Source: JAAAOZ01 sp964496595 (GTDB lineage: Bacteria; Chloroflexota; Anaerolineae; B4-G1; SLSP01). From it: a stretch of DNA of 64,000 nt. Where the stretch lies: assembly GCA_964496595.1 (NCBI GenBank), contig CAZCAI010000006.1, positions 5,555-69,554 of the forward strand. The letters run 5' to 3'. A model generated the notes under the pieces. That model saw only the letters and a program-made list of their open reading frames with translations, ran no database searches and had not been told where the DNA came from. Position numbers and translations under genes: made by a program. Shown here piece after piece: positions 51,314 to 61,557 of the stretch (positions within the stretch are counted from its first letter, which is position 1; the number at the start of each line of letters is the position of its first letter).

Positions 51314-52549
51314 TCAGGCTTCCCCGTGGACGACGACCGTAGGCGCCTCCGCATCCTCTTCTTCCCCCTCGAGGGTGGACAAAAGCTGCTCGAATTCGGT
51401 GGGCGGGCCTTCGTCCTTCGCCTTCGCGGCCTTGATGGCGGGCAACGCCTCGGCGGCGATCCAGCCCTCGCGGGCCGCGTGCTTTGCCATCGCCAGGCTG
51501 TCCTCCGCCAGCACGAGCGCGCTGCCCGCCGCCACGACCTCCTCCGCCAGGGCGTGGATCGCCCGGGGCCGCCCCAGATCGGGGCTGACGTTCCGAATGT
51601 AGATCGCCAGAATCCGCTCCGGGTACTCGTCGACGATCTGCCGGTAGATCTCCGGGTCCGATTCGCCGCTGTCGCCGATCAGGATGAAGGGCACGTCCTC
51701 GTACAGCTCCACAATCCGCCGGATGATGGGCAGCTTGTGCTTTTTATGATCGAGGGGAAGCAGTTCGTCCTCGTAGACGCCCCAATTGCGCAGGAAGAGC
51801 AGCGGGCCGCTGGGGATTTCGTGCAGGTAAAAGAATTGGGAGAGCAGGTCGTAGAGATTCCACATAGTGTTCGAGACGTAAAAGAGTGGGTTTTGCGCCG
51901 CGCCCTGAGCGCCGGCGTGCAACGCGCGATAGAAGGCCGCCGCGCCGGGGAAGGGCAGGCGCGTGTGGGCGTTCTCGAAGAAGACCGTGCGCGCCATTCG
52001 CAGGAGATTGGCGGCGCTGGTCTGGAGGATGGTGTCGTCGATGTCACTGATAACGCCATACTCAGCGGAAGGCGGCGGCACGAGCACCTCGCCGGTGGCG
52101 CGCACGGGGCCGTCTTGCGCATCGGATTGCGGCGTTAGTAGCTCCAGATCTATCGGATGCCACAAGCGATCCTGCGGCGGCGGCGCTTGGGGATGAAGCT
52201 GCACCTCGAACATCCCCTCCTCGTCCGCCTCGACCTCGACGGCGACCTCCGGCTGCGACGCGAGTTGCGCTCGCAAGCGCGCGCGAGGGACCTCGCGGCT
52301 GTTGAGGCGCTTGTAGGTGTTGAGCAGGTTCAGCCAGAGGCTATCCTCGGTCGTCGCCTCGGTGACGCCGCGATCCTCCAGCACGCGCCCCTTGAGATAG
52401 AGCGTCTCTTCCGTGCCAAAGCCGCGATACGGCACGATTTTGATCGGGCCGGGGCCGCCCAGCGCGTAGTAGAGACGGTATTTGAGCTTGTCGTAGCGCT
52501 TTTCGATGGCCCGAACGTACGGGGCCAGAATCTCTTGCCAATCGGACAT
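51314..52549 (-). CDS. APP1-like phosphatase-domain protein (DUF2183)
   Basis: 411 residues from the ATG at 52549, with AGGAGG nine bases upstream; a GTG two codons earlier is too close to it. The C-terminal half is a HAD-type domain of the App1 family: SDIDDTI near residue 168 carries the DxDxT nucleophile motif, YVSNTMWNLYDLL and PLLFLRNWG follow, then HKLPIIRRIVELYEDVPFILIGDSGESDPEIY with the later acidic motif. Yeast App1 is a phosphatidate phosphatase. The N-terminal part (residues 1-150) is beta-rich, as in other members. Substrate here is unproven. Single gene, no obvious partners. Confidence 0.92.
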   Translation of the reverse strand: MSDWQEILAPYVRAIEKRYDKLKYRLYYALGGPGPIKIVPYRGFGTEETLYLKGRVLEDRGVTEATTEDSLWLNLLNTYKRLNSREVPRARLRAQLASQPEVAVEVEADEEGMFEVQLHPQAPPPQDRLWHPIDLELLTPQSDAQDGPVRATGEVLVPPPSAEYGVISDIDDTILQTSAANLLRMARTVFFENAHTRLPFPGAAAFYRALHAGAQGAAQNPLFYVSNTMWNLYDLLSQFFYLHEIPSGPLLFLRNWGVYEDELLPLDHKKHKLPIIRRIVELYEDVPFILIGDSGESDPEIYRQIVDEYPERILAIYIRNVSPDLGRPRAIHALAEEVVAAGSALVLAEDSLAMAKHAAREGWIAAEALPAIKAAKAKDEGPPTEFEQLLSTLEGEEEDAEAPTVVVHGEA

Positions 52550-52613
52550 ACCCACAGACCTCCTCCTTGTTCCCTATCCTAATCTTTGGCTCCTCTGAAA
52601 AAAGCTAAAGGGG

Positions 52614-52745
52614 GCTCGCAAAGCCGCAAAGACGCTAAGGGAAAATAAGGTAGTAGTTAATTTTCGTGATCAGAGACGGTGATTTGTTGAATAAAATTAA
52701 ATCAAACCTTAAAAATCTTGGCGACTTGGTGGCTTGGCGTGAGAT
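52614..52745. repeat. degenerate dispersed inverted repeat
   Basis: CTCGCAAAGCCGCAAAGACG at the left and TTGGCGACTTGGTGGCTTGG at the right are imperfect inverted versions of a CTCACGCAAAGCCGCAAAG-type dispersed sequence. Confidence 0.55.
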
Positions 52746-52798
52746 CGTCTCCCTTCTTTCAGGAGAGTCATTCTTTATCATACCCAAAGAGGCCGCTG

Positions 52799-52861
52799 CC
52801 AACGGCGGGATACCGTCAGAGCTGACGATGATGTTGGTTAGGAAAGTTGGGATTGGGTTGG
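52799..52861 (+). repeat. 63-bp direct repeat, left copy
   Basis: CCAACGGCGGGATACCGTCA and the following GATGATGTTGGTTAGGAAAG, ending in GGGATTGGGTTGG. The right copy at 53339-53401 differs at six positions by eye. The two lie exactly 540 bp apart and flank the chaB gene. Confidence 0.85.
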
Positions 52862-52946
52862 CAAGGCGCTTCTGTAGCCTTGCACAAAAAATCGGCGCTT
52901 GGGGACAGAATCCCACAAGCGCCGATCTGAAATCAGCATGGGTATC

Positions 52947-53252
52947 TTAAGATAGAGGCGAGAAAACCTCGTCTGCCAGGTCGGAAATCGGATCCTCACC
53001 CTCTTCCTCTGTCTTTTCTGGCTCCTCACCCTTTGGATACCACTTACCTCTTTCCTTATCCTCTATGAACTCCTGTTTGACGGCATGCATCGCATCGCGG
53101 TGCGCTACCGCCTCTTGGCCCAACTCGCCGCCCATCTGCTCCTTGTACGAATCCCAAGATTTCTGATAGGCCTCCAGATAAATCTCTTGCGCCTCATCTG
53201 GCAGCACATCTCGCAAGATCTCGGAAATATCCTCAATTTTCTCGTATCGCAT
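52947..53252 (-). CDS. chaB: ChaB-family protein
   Basis: 101 residues. MRYEKIEDISEILRDVLPDEAQEIYLEAYQ matches the ChaB pattern (Y...LP..V...LP..AQ.IY..AFN.AW), and the later AVKQEFIEDKERGKWYPKG matches its closing AVK..Y.....G.W. ChaB was described as a putative regulator of cation transport next to ChaA in Escherichia coli; no antiporter lies beside it here, though two cation ATPases are in the same region. The C-terminus is acidic. It is bracketed by 63-bp direct repeats. Family firm, function uncertain. Confidence 0.9.
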   Translation of the reverse strand: MRYEKIEDISEILRDVLPDEAQEIYLEAYQKSWDSYKEQMGGELGQEAVAHRDAMHAVKQEFIEDKERGKWYPKGEEPEKTEEEGEDPISDLADEVFSPLS

Positions 53253-53338
53253 TGTTAGCCTCCCGGTCTACAATTGTGTGAACATTCATTACTCGCACCA
53301 ACTTCCCTTCATCCTTACCATATCAAAAATTATCGCTT

Positions 53339-53401
53339 CCAACGGCGGGATACCGTCAGACATGATGATGACGTTGGTTAGGAACGTTGGGATTGCGTTG
53401 G
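53339..53401 (+). repeat. 63-bp direct repeat, right copy
   Basis: Partner of 52799-52861. Contains three GTTGG units about 12 bp apart at its right end. Confidence 0.85.
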
Positions 53402-53417
53402 GAGGCTACCGTTATGA

Positions 53418-54500
53418 TCACAGCATATTGCGCAAATCTGTGTCATCCCGGTTGCTTTTACCGATGTTGCATTTGCTACACAGTGTTTGGAGGTTGGCTA
53501 TCTCATCCGTACCGCCCTTGGAGCGGGGTACAATGTGATCGACGTGCAATATAACGCCATCCTGTTTGGTCGAACGCCCACAACTGCAACACGTCCAGTT
53601 ATCTCTGGCTAACACCTCCCACCACAGCCCGGCACGCACATACGTGTAACTGTCCAGTTCTGGTATCTCGATGTCCGCTTCTTCACTCCCCTTATCTGGT
53701 TTAACTGCCTCTTCGTCGTCCTCTGGCGGCGATTCATCCCGAGGCTTCACATACCATGCCTGCAATTTGGCTAACATCTCTCCCAAACGTGGGTCTTTAC
53801 CTTTCTCAATCAAGACCATGGAATCGACGATGGGGTACAGGGCAACAAAGGCCGATATCAGTGCATATAAGCCGTGTTTGATATCCACGGGGAAGTAACG
53901 GTAAGCAGAAGTAAGCCATCCACCACTCCCCTCATCAGTAAGCGAAAATGCATCCTCCGGGCCGCCAAATCTATGGTTATCTCTGTCATATATCGCACGA
54001 TAGGCGACGCGATTCATAGAAAGGATAGGCCAAAGTGTTTCTCTGTGTTCGCGAATCATTTGGGTGACGATATTGACCAGGTTTTCATCAATATGATAAC
54101 GGTAGGGAGCCAACTCGACACCCATATAGCCTTTTGGATACACCGTGTAGGTAAGATAAGTCGCATGATAGTGATAGTGTGTGCCATCCCGATGTTTGGT
54201 GATCAGCACTTCTTTGTTTATCCGTTTGCCACAAATCCCCACATACACCTCTGGACGGAAGTGGGTAACTTTCGCATTTTTTCTATTGCTGGGGCGATAC
54301 GCAAACGTCATCCGCTCGTAGGGATTGACCTCATAAATTTTCCGCACCCATTCCAGAGTATGCCGGAGCAACATTTCCATCCGGGGGAAGAAGTAGTTTT
54401 GCAGCGTGGCAATGCGGGTTTTGACATCGGGGATTTTGAAGATCTCGCTGTCTTGCGGTTCAAAGACAATCTCACGCAACTCGATCAGTTTCTTGGGCAT
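53418..54500 (-). CDS. HNH endonuclease-domain protein with unknown N-terminal region
   Basis: 360 residues. The C-terminus is an HNH domain: WTCCSCGRSTKQDG, then HVDHIVPRSKGGTDEIANLQ near residue 318, then LCSKCNIGKSN. Two CxxC pairs bind structural zinc, and DH...N...H-type residues form the metal-dependent nuclease site. Residues 1-270 are not recognised; they are mixed alpha/beta with aromatic-rich segments (YRPSNRKNAKVTHFRPEVYVG, HYHYHATYLTYTVYPKGY) and an acidic linker (ESPPEDDEEAVKPDKGSEE). Lower GC than the flanking genes suggests acquisition. It could be a restriction- or defence-type nuclease, but no methylase or partner adjoins it, and a standalone HNH protein is also possible. Confidence 0.87.
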   Translation of the reverse strand: MPKKLIELREIVFEPQDSEIFKIPDVKTRIATLQNYFFPRMEMLLRHTLEWVRKIYEVNPYERMTFAYRPSNRKNAKVTHFRPEVYVGICGKRINKEVLITKHRDGTHYHYHATYLTYTVYPKGYMGVELAPYRYHIDENLVNIVTQMIREHRETLWPILSMNRVAYRAIYDRDNHRFGGPEDAFSLTDEGSGGWLTSAYRYFPVDIKHGLYALISAFVALYPIVDSMVLIEKGKDPRLGEMLAKLQAWYVKPRDESPPEDDEEAVKPDKGSEEADIEIPELDSYTYVRAGLWWEVLARDNWTCCSCGRSTKQDGVILHVDHIVPRSKGGTDEIANLQTLCSKCNIGKSNRDDTDLRNML

Positions 54501-54688
54501 ATACTCAGCTCATAGACATGACTCATTACAATGGGGCTATCAAAAGATTTTAGTGGCACAGTATCCTATTGCCACTCATTGCGCAATGCCTTCTGATAAG
54601 GCCGTTCCAAGAAAATAAATCTCCCAACAACAAGTGATTTTCCGAGGAAAAGGCGTCAGGTTTGGGAGGTTTTAAATCCTGGAACTAC

Positions 54689-54868
54689 CTAAGCCAAGCC
54701 CTCTTCTTCCCATTTCAAGATACCGCTATATTTGAGCCGATTATGTTGAGTCATATAGATATGAACCAGCTCTTGTAACATTTCCTCGACATTGCCGTTG
54801 AAGTGCTGATTGAGTAGTTCTGCTATCTGTTGCTCTAAAGAGCGATCATTGATTTCCACGGTAAGCAT
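54689..54868 (-). CDS. small antitoxin-like protein
   Basis: 59 residues from the ATG at 54868 (GAGGT four bases upstream); an earlier ATG at 54904 lacks a site. The sequence starts with a short strand (MLTVEINDRSLEQQIAELL), followed by helices FNGNVEEMLQELVHIYMTQHN, and ends KYSGILKWEEEGLA. A strand followed by two helices is the shape of ribbon-helix-helix antitoxins. No toxin gene is visible in the 188 bp downstream or the 174 bp upstream, so it may be an orphan or not an antitoxin at all. AT-rich like its neighbours. Confidence 0.6.
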   Translation of the reverse strand: MLTVEINDRSLEQQIAELLNQHFNGNVEEMLQELVHIYMTQHNRLKYSGILKWEEEGLA

Positions 54869-55042
54869 AGATACCTCACTCTCATAGCTTATGCTAATGG
54901 CCACCTACCATTGCGCTAGGTTCAGCCGTCATCGCGTCTCTCGATTGCTCAACCAGATAATACAATCAATATCCCGGAAGTCCAGTACGTTGATAAGGAG
55001 TAATCACAACATCTTTAACCATTTTGGCACAATCTCATCTCA

Positions 55043-55447
55043 TTATCCACGTCTTCTCTTTTCCAGTGCTTGATGCATCTCTCGGCAGCGATCAAGCCAG
55101 AGCGCCTCATACTCATCCGGTGATATGACACTATCCTTCAGATCGGCGATGGTATAGATGCCTTCCGTCTGGCACCATTCCACGCAGATTCGATAAGCCT
55201 CCCAGTCCAACGCATCCTCATCCCAGAAGACCCTGATCTCTGAAACGCCGCCCAAAAACGCCGCGAAGGCCCGCGTGTGACCATCCGTGAAGATCACACG
55301 GTCATCCAATTCCTTCACCGGGATGGGGGTAAGGGCTTCAGGCGTCGGCGGATGAAATCTCTCCATGATCCGAGAAAGCTTGCCAGAGCTGATAAATAAC
55401 TGGCTGGGTTGAATCTCATCGAGTTTTCTCAGGAATATCTTGGTCAA
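55043..55447 (-). CDS. conserved protein with ParB/Srx-like DGHTR motif
   Basis: 134 residues from a TTG at 55447 with AGGAGG six bases upstream; the frame is open further but without support. Blocks are KLDEIQPSQLFISSGKLSRI, then PIPVKELDDRVIFTDGHTRAFAAFLGG, then VFWDEDALDWEAYRICVEWC and the end LWLDRCREMHQ. The order (position-specifying start, PIPVK, DGHTRA) matches the ParB/sulfiredoxin nucleotide-binding fold, where DGHHR-type loops bind CTP or ATP. I recall similar unnamed proteins in Firmicutes and Chloroflexi. Activity unknown; not a chromosome-partition protein by size. Confidence 0.8.
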   Translation of the reverse strand: MTKIFLRKLDEIQPSQLFISSGKLSRIMERFHPPTPEALTPIPVKELDDRVIFTDGHTRAFAAFLGGVSEIRVFWDEDALDWEAYRICVEWCQTEGIYTIADLKDSVISPDEYEALWLDRCREMHQALEKRRRG

Positions 55448-55508
55448 GTTGCGCCTCCTGATTCCTGACGTTAGATGAGGCCCGTAAGATAAGAGGTCAC
55501 TATTCCCC

Positions 55509-56339
55509 TCATTCCCGTTCGCGGCGGACGTGCATCCCCTGCAACGCTTCGATGACGTCATCTACCAAAGAGGAGAGGAAGTTCAGCAACCCTTCCAGCG
55601 TAGCATCTAAAATATCGGGCGAGATGTCACCTATCCGGCGCAGGGTGGCCTTGAGTTGGGCGACATCCGCCGCCTCGCCTTGACCCACCATCTCCTGCAC
55701 CTGATGCAGCGCCTGGTGCAGCTTCACCTTCTCCGCCGGCGAGAGGTCGGGATGCGCGTCGATGCTGGCGTCGAGATGTCCGAAGAACTCCGGCATGGTG
55801 GCCGCCTCATCGACTCGGATGCGCGTGCGCGCGCCCTCTTGAGGATGCACCTCGGTGACGCCGATCTCGGCGTCCAACGCCTGCGCGCCGCCCTTGACGT
55901 TACCGTAGAGATATTCGCCCGCGCCCTGGTTGTAGCCCTCGCCCGCCGTGATGGTAGTATCGGGCACGACGTCCGTGGCGGTCACATCCTCTTCGATCCG
56001 GTTAGCCTCCTCGCGATTCTCCGGCGCGATGGCGCGATGGAACTCCTCCATAAAGGCATTGAGCCGCCGGCCTAATGCCGGATCGGCTTCGATCATCGCC
56101 TCCAACGCACCGATCAACTGGGGTTCGACGCCCACCGGGTCGGTCTGGAACGCCGGCCACAGCGATTCGTAGGGCGATACCGTGTCGCGTCGCCCCGGCG
56201 CGGACTGCAACCGGTCATCAAGTACGCGCGCCATATCCTCCGCGACGGCGACGGCCTCCGCGCCATACTGCGCCCGCAACGTCTCCCCTTCCGTCTCCTC
56301 GAATTCCCGTAAAATCCTCACAGTTTCCTGAACACTCAT
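55509..56339 (-). CDS. hypothetical soluble protein, helical
   Basis: 276 residues from the ATG at 56339, with GAAGGAG about nine bases upstream. The frame continues into the gap but only through low-complexity DNA. The product is acidic and mostly helical (VRILREFEETEGETLRAQYG; PEKVK-like SPAEKVKLHQALHQVQEMVG), with a beta segment in the middle (GEYLYGNVKGGAQALDAEIG). No Cys, no signal peptide, no membrane segment. No family recognised. It may belong with the ParB-like gene downstream (61 bp away). Confidence 0.75.
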   Translation of the reverse strand: MSVQETVRILREFEETEGETLRAQYGAEAVAVAEDMARVLDDRLQSAPGRRDTVSPYESLWPAFQTDPVGVEPQLIGALEAMIEADPALGRRLNAFMEEFHRAIAPENREEANRIEEDVTATDVVPDTTITAGEGYNQGAGEYLYGNVKGGAQALDAEIGVTEVHPQEGARTRIRVDEAATMPEFFGHLDASIDAHPDLSPAEKVKLHQALHQVQEMVGQGEAADVAQLKATLRRIGDISPDILDATLEGLLNFLSSLVDDVIEALQGMHVRRERE

Positions 56340-56364
56340 AGGATACAGGCTCCTTCCGTATTTA

Positions 56365-56412
56365 AAGCAACAAAGCAACAAAGCGACAAAACAACAAAGC
56401 GACAAAACAACA
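56365..56412. repeat. low-complexity AACAAAGCGACAAAACA repeats at a gap edge
   Basis: Tandem variants of AACAAAGC and GACAAAAC run into the 100 N. After the gap ATTCGCAATTCGCAATTC-type repeats continue. The assembly evidently broke in this repetitive DNA. Confidence 0.75.
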
Positions 56413-56512
56413 NNNNNNNNNNNNNNNNNNNNNNNNNNNNNNNNNNNNNNNNNNNNNNNNNNNNNNNNNNNNNNNNNNNNNNNNNNNNNNNNNNNNNNNN
56501 NNNNNNNNNNNN
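56413..56512. other. scaffold gap (100 N) in low-complexity DNA
   Basis: No shared sequence across the gap. It lies upstream of the hypothetical gene at 55509-56339, so no coding sequence is known to be lost. Confidence 0.8.
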
Positions 56513-56607
56513 ATTCGCAATTCGCAATTCTAAATTCCAAATTGCAGAATCGGCTACTGGAAATATTTCCTAAATGTAAAAACGTCAAATCGAATGGTAG
56601 GGCAACG

Positions 56608-57036
56608 TCAGTAGCGGCGGATTTTGGGTGGTTTTCGCAGATCTTTGACGCGGCTGCGATGCTGTTTGTTCTCCAATCGCCGCTCGTCCACCGACTTGGG
56701 CGGCCTGGTCTCGCGTCGAGACTTGGGTTTCTGGGCCGCCTTGCGCAGCATCTTGATCAGACGGCGGCGCGCGGCCTCGCGATTGCGCGTCTGAGAGCGG
56801 TACGCGCTCGATTCGATGATCAGCGTGCCGTCCTGGGTCATCCGATTCCCGGCCAGGTCGGCCAATCGCTCGCGCATATCCGCCGGCAGCGACGAGTTGT
56901 TGACGTCGTAACGCAATTGAACCGCCGTCGCGGCCTTGTTCACGTGCTGGCCGCCCGGCCCCGACGCGCGCACAAAGGCGTAATCGATATTTCGCTCGTC
57001 GATTCTCACATTATTGGTGATTTTGATGCGGGACAT
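56608..57036 (-). CDS. arfB: ArfB/YaeJ-type ribosome-rescue peptidyl-tRNA hydrolase
   Basis: 142 residues, the usual length. The GGQ motif is in RASGPGGQHVNKAATAVQLRYD near residue 27, identical in form to class I release factors. A basic C-terminal tail (KAAQKPKSRRETRPPKSVDERRLENKQHRSRVKDLRKPPK) is the segment that enters the empty mRNA channel of stalled ribosomes. It releases nascent chains from non-stop complexes. AGGAG lies six bases before the ATG. Single gene between repeat-rich spacers. Confidence 0.95.
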   Translation of the reverse strand: MSRIKITNNVRIDERNIDYAFVRASGPGGQHVNKAATAVQLRYDVNNSSLPADMRERLADLAGNRMTQDGTLIIESSAYRSQTRNREAARRRLIKMLRKAAQKPKSRRETRPPKSVDERRLENKQHRSRVKDLRKPPKIRRY

Positions 57037-57092
57037 ATCAATCTCCTACACTATTGACTCAGTATCTTTCATTTGGGCAGCTAATATGCAAA

Positions 57093-57187
57093 CCGTATTT
57101 CGTAATGCGTGTTGCGTAGCAGCTCTTGTGGGGAATTAAGATCAATCCAGAGGTGAACTACTTACGTAATACGCAATACGGAATACG
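57093..57187. repeat. R6 element, copy 3
   Basis: CCGTATTTCGTAATGCGTGT at the left and TTACGTAATACGCAATACGG at the right form inverted TACG arrays like those at 32806 and 46588. The interior is more diverged. Confidence 0.6.
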
Positions 57188-57235
57188 CGCATACGATATA
57201 TTCACTAACTAAGATGAAACCCACCCTATTGATGC

Positions 57236-58030
57236 TTACTCCCACATTTCCCCGGTGATGGCCTCCAACGCATCGACCATCGCCTCGCGGACGTCCGCGT
57301 CCTGTTCCGCTTCCAACGCTGCGCTAAGCGGTTCGACGGCGCGCTCGTCCTCCATTCGCCCCAACTCCACGGCAGCGACCTGACGCGCTTTCGCTTGCGG
57401 GTGATCTAAGAGCTTTGTCAGCAGCGGGACCGCGCGCGGGTCCTCGATCTCGCCCAGCGCCCACGCCGCCGGGGCATGCGCGCCGCTCTCCTCATCTTGA
57501 AGCATGTCCACCAGCGAGGGCACGGCGGGCGCGCCGACCTCGCTCAATGCCTCCGCCGCTGCCCAGCGCACGCCCATATCCTGCGCCTGGAGCATCGGCG
57601 CGAGGTGCTTCACTGGCTCCGCATCGATCTGGACCACGGCTTTGGCCGCGACTTTGGGCGCGGCGCCCTCGCGAACCGCATCCACCAGAGAGGCTATCGC
57701 CTGGGGATCTCCTATCTTCCCCAACGCACGGGCCGCGGCGCGTTGAATCTGCGGTGACTCATCCACCAGCAGCTTGGCCAGTGGCTCGACCGCGCGCGCA
57801 TCGCCGATCTCGCCCAGTGCCGTAATCGCGGCGATCCGAACGTCATCACCCTCCAGCACGGCCACCAAAGGCTCCACGGCCTGGTCATCGGCCAACCGCC
57901 CCAGCGCCGCTATCGCGGCACAGGTTTGATCGTGGCGCTCCGCCAGCGTTGAAATCAGTTCCCCGACCTCCCCCTCAGCTTCCAGTTGCTCAACGGACGG
58001 GGGGCCAAAAAGGTTCTGCAAAAATGACAC
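57236..58030 (-). CDS. HEAT-repeat (PBS-lyase type) protein
   Basis: 264 residues, almost wholly built of about eight 31-residue HEAT repeats (for example AAIAALGRLADDQAVEPLVAVLEG, AAITALGEIGDARAVEPLAKLL, AAARALGKIGDPQAIASLVDAV). A 12-residue hydrophobic lead MSFLQNLFGPPS precedes them. The GTG start at 58030 has AGGAGG four bases upstream. Such solenoids are protein-protein scaffolds; the E-Z-lyase catalytic function does not follow from the repeats. No partner is suggested by its neighbours. Confidence 0.9.
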   Translation of the reverse strand: MSFLQNLFGPPSVEQLEAEGEVGELISTLAERHDQTCAAIAALGRLADDQAVEPLVAVLEGDDVRIAAITALGEIGDARAVEPLAKLLVDESPQIQRAAARALGKIGDPQAIASLVDAVREGAAPKVAAKAVVQIDAEPVKHLAPMLQAQDMGVRWAAAEALSEVGAPAVPSLVDMLQDEESGAHAPAAWALGEIEDPRAVPLLTKLLDHPQAKARQVAAVELGRMEDERAVEPLSAALEAEQDADVREAMVDALEAITGEMWE

Positions 58031-58168
58031 GTCTCCTCCTACAAGTTAGTTAAAAGTTGCAAGTTACAGGTTAAAAGTTATCTCTATTGAGGAAACTAAA
58101 AACTCACCACAGAGGCGCAGAGGGCACAGAGATTTTCAAAAATTCTCATCACCACGCTACGCCCTCAG

Positions 58169-58564
58169 TTATGTCTTCAAAAATGTTATTCCATCCTCTT
58201 CGATGTTGCGATAGAGAAGCAGCCGGTCGCGTTGCATCCGATTGTACTCCGCCGGAATCTTGATTACCGTTGACATCACAACGCCATACTCAAGTTCCAC
58301 ATCCCAGGCGATATCGGTGATTTGTTTCCAGTGCTTCCAATGTTCATCTTCAGGAAAGCGCACGACAATCAACACGTCGAGGTCTGATTCCGCGTCAAAA
58401 TCACCCCGCGCCTTGGAGCCGAACAGATCCACACGCAATAAATCATCCCCATAACGCTGATGCAGCCGCGAGACGAACGCGTCCAGAGCGGCACGCTCAT
58501 TTTCGGTTAGATGCTGCAATTTGTCCTTTATGGTTAGATCAAGGCCCACCAGCACACTACCCAT
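58169..58564 (-). CDS. MNT-type nucleotidyltransferase
   Basis: 131 residues from the ATG at 58564 (GGAGAGGAG six bases upstream). The core RVDLFGSKARGDFDAESDLDVLIVV carries the GSxxRG and DxD motifs of the minimal nucleotidyltransferase fold, with the third acidic residue in a later strand (WDVELEYGVVMS). Such proteins often pair with a HEPN toxin as antitoxin, AMPylating the toxin. No HEPN gene adjoins it, so it is alone here or its partner was lost. Lower GC than the surrounding genes. Confidence 0.88.
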   Translation of the reverse strand: MGSVLVGLDLTIKDKLQHLTENERAALDAFVSRLHQRYGDDLLRVDLFGSKARGDFDAESDLDVLIVVRFPEDEHWKHWKQITDIAWDVELEYGVVMSTVIKIPAEYNRMQRDRLLLYRNIEEDGITFLKT

Positions 58565-58664
58565 ACTCAACTCCTCTCCTAATGCCACAAAAATCCCCTA
58601 AGATGTGTAAGATAATCGTAACTTCTTAGGAGATGGATGTCAAGTTTTGCAAATTTGCGCCCGA

Positions 58665-61468
<2,804 letters not shown>

Positions 61469-61557
61469 CGGTATCTCCAAGATTTTCACTAAGCTACTTT
61501 CTAAAGGGCTTGCTTAGGAGCTTGGATCGCTAGATCCAAGCCGAGCGAGGCTGAATC

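Noticed and set aside
52666..52950. Plus-strand open frame of 94 codons upstream of chaB
   Set aside because: It spans the dispersed repeat and one 63-bp direct repeat; the similar peptide read from the other repeat copy reflects repeat DNA, not a gene.
52799..53401. CRISPR-like or att-site reading of the 63-bp repeats
   Set aside because: Only two copies, 540 bp apart, no spacer periodicity, and no integrase or cas gene in the window.
54500..55042. Search for a toxin gene beside the antitoxin-like gene
   Set aside because: No open frame with a start signal or toxin-like sequence on either strand; the plus-strand frame at 54891-55073 has no support.
58031..58168. Possible HEPN toxin partner for the nucleotidyltransferase
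   Set aside because: The adjoining spaces hold only degenerate AAAAGTT and CACAGAGG repeats.
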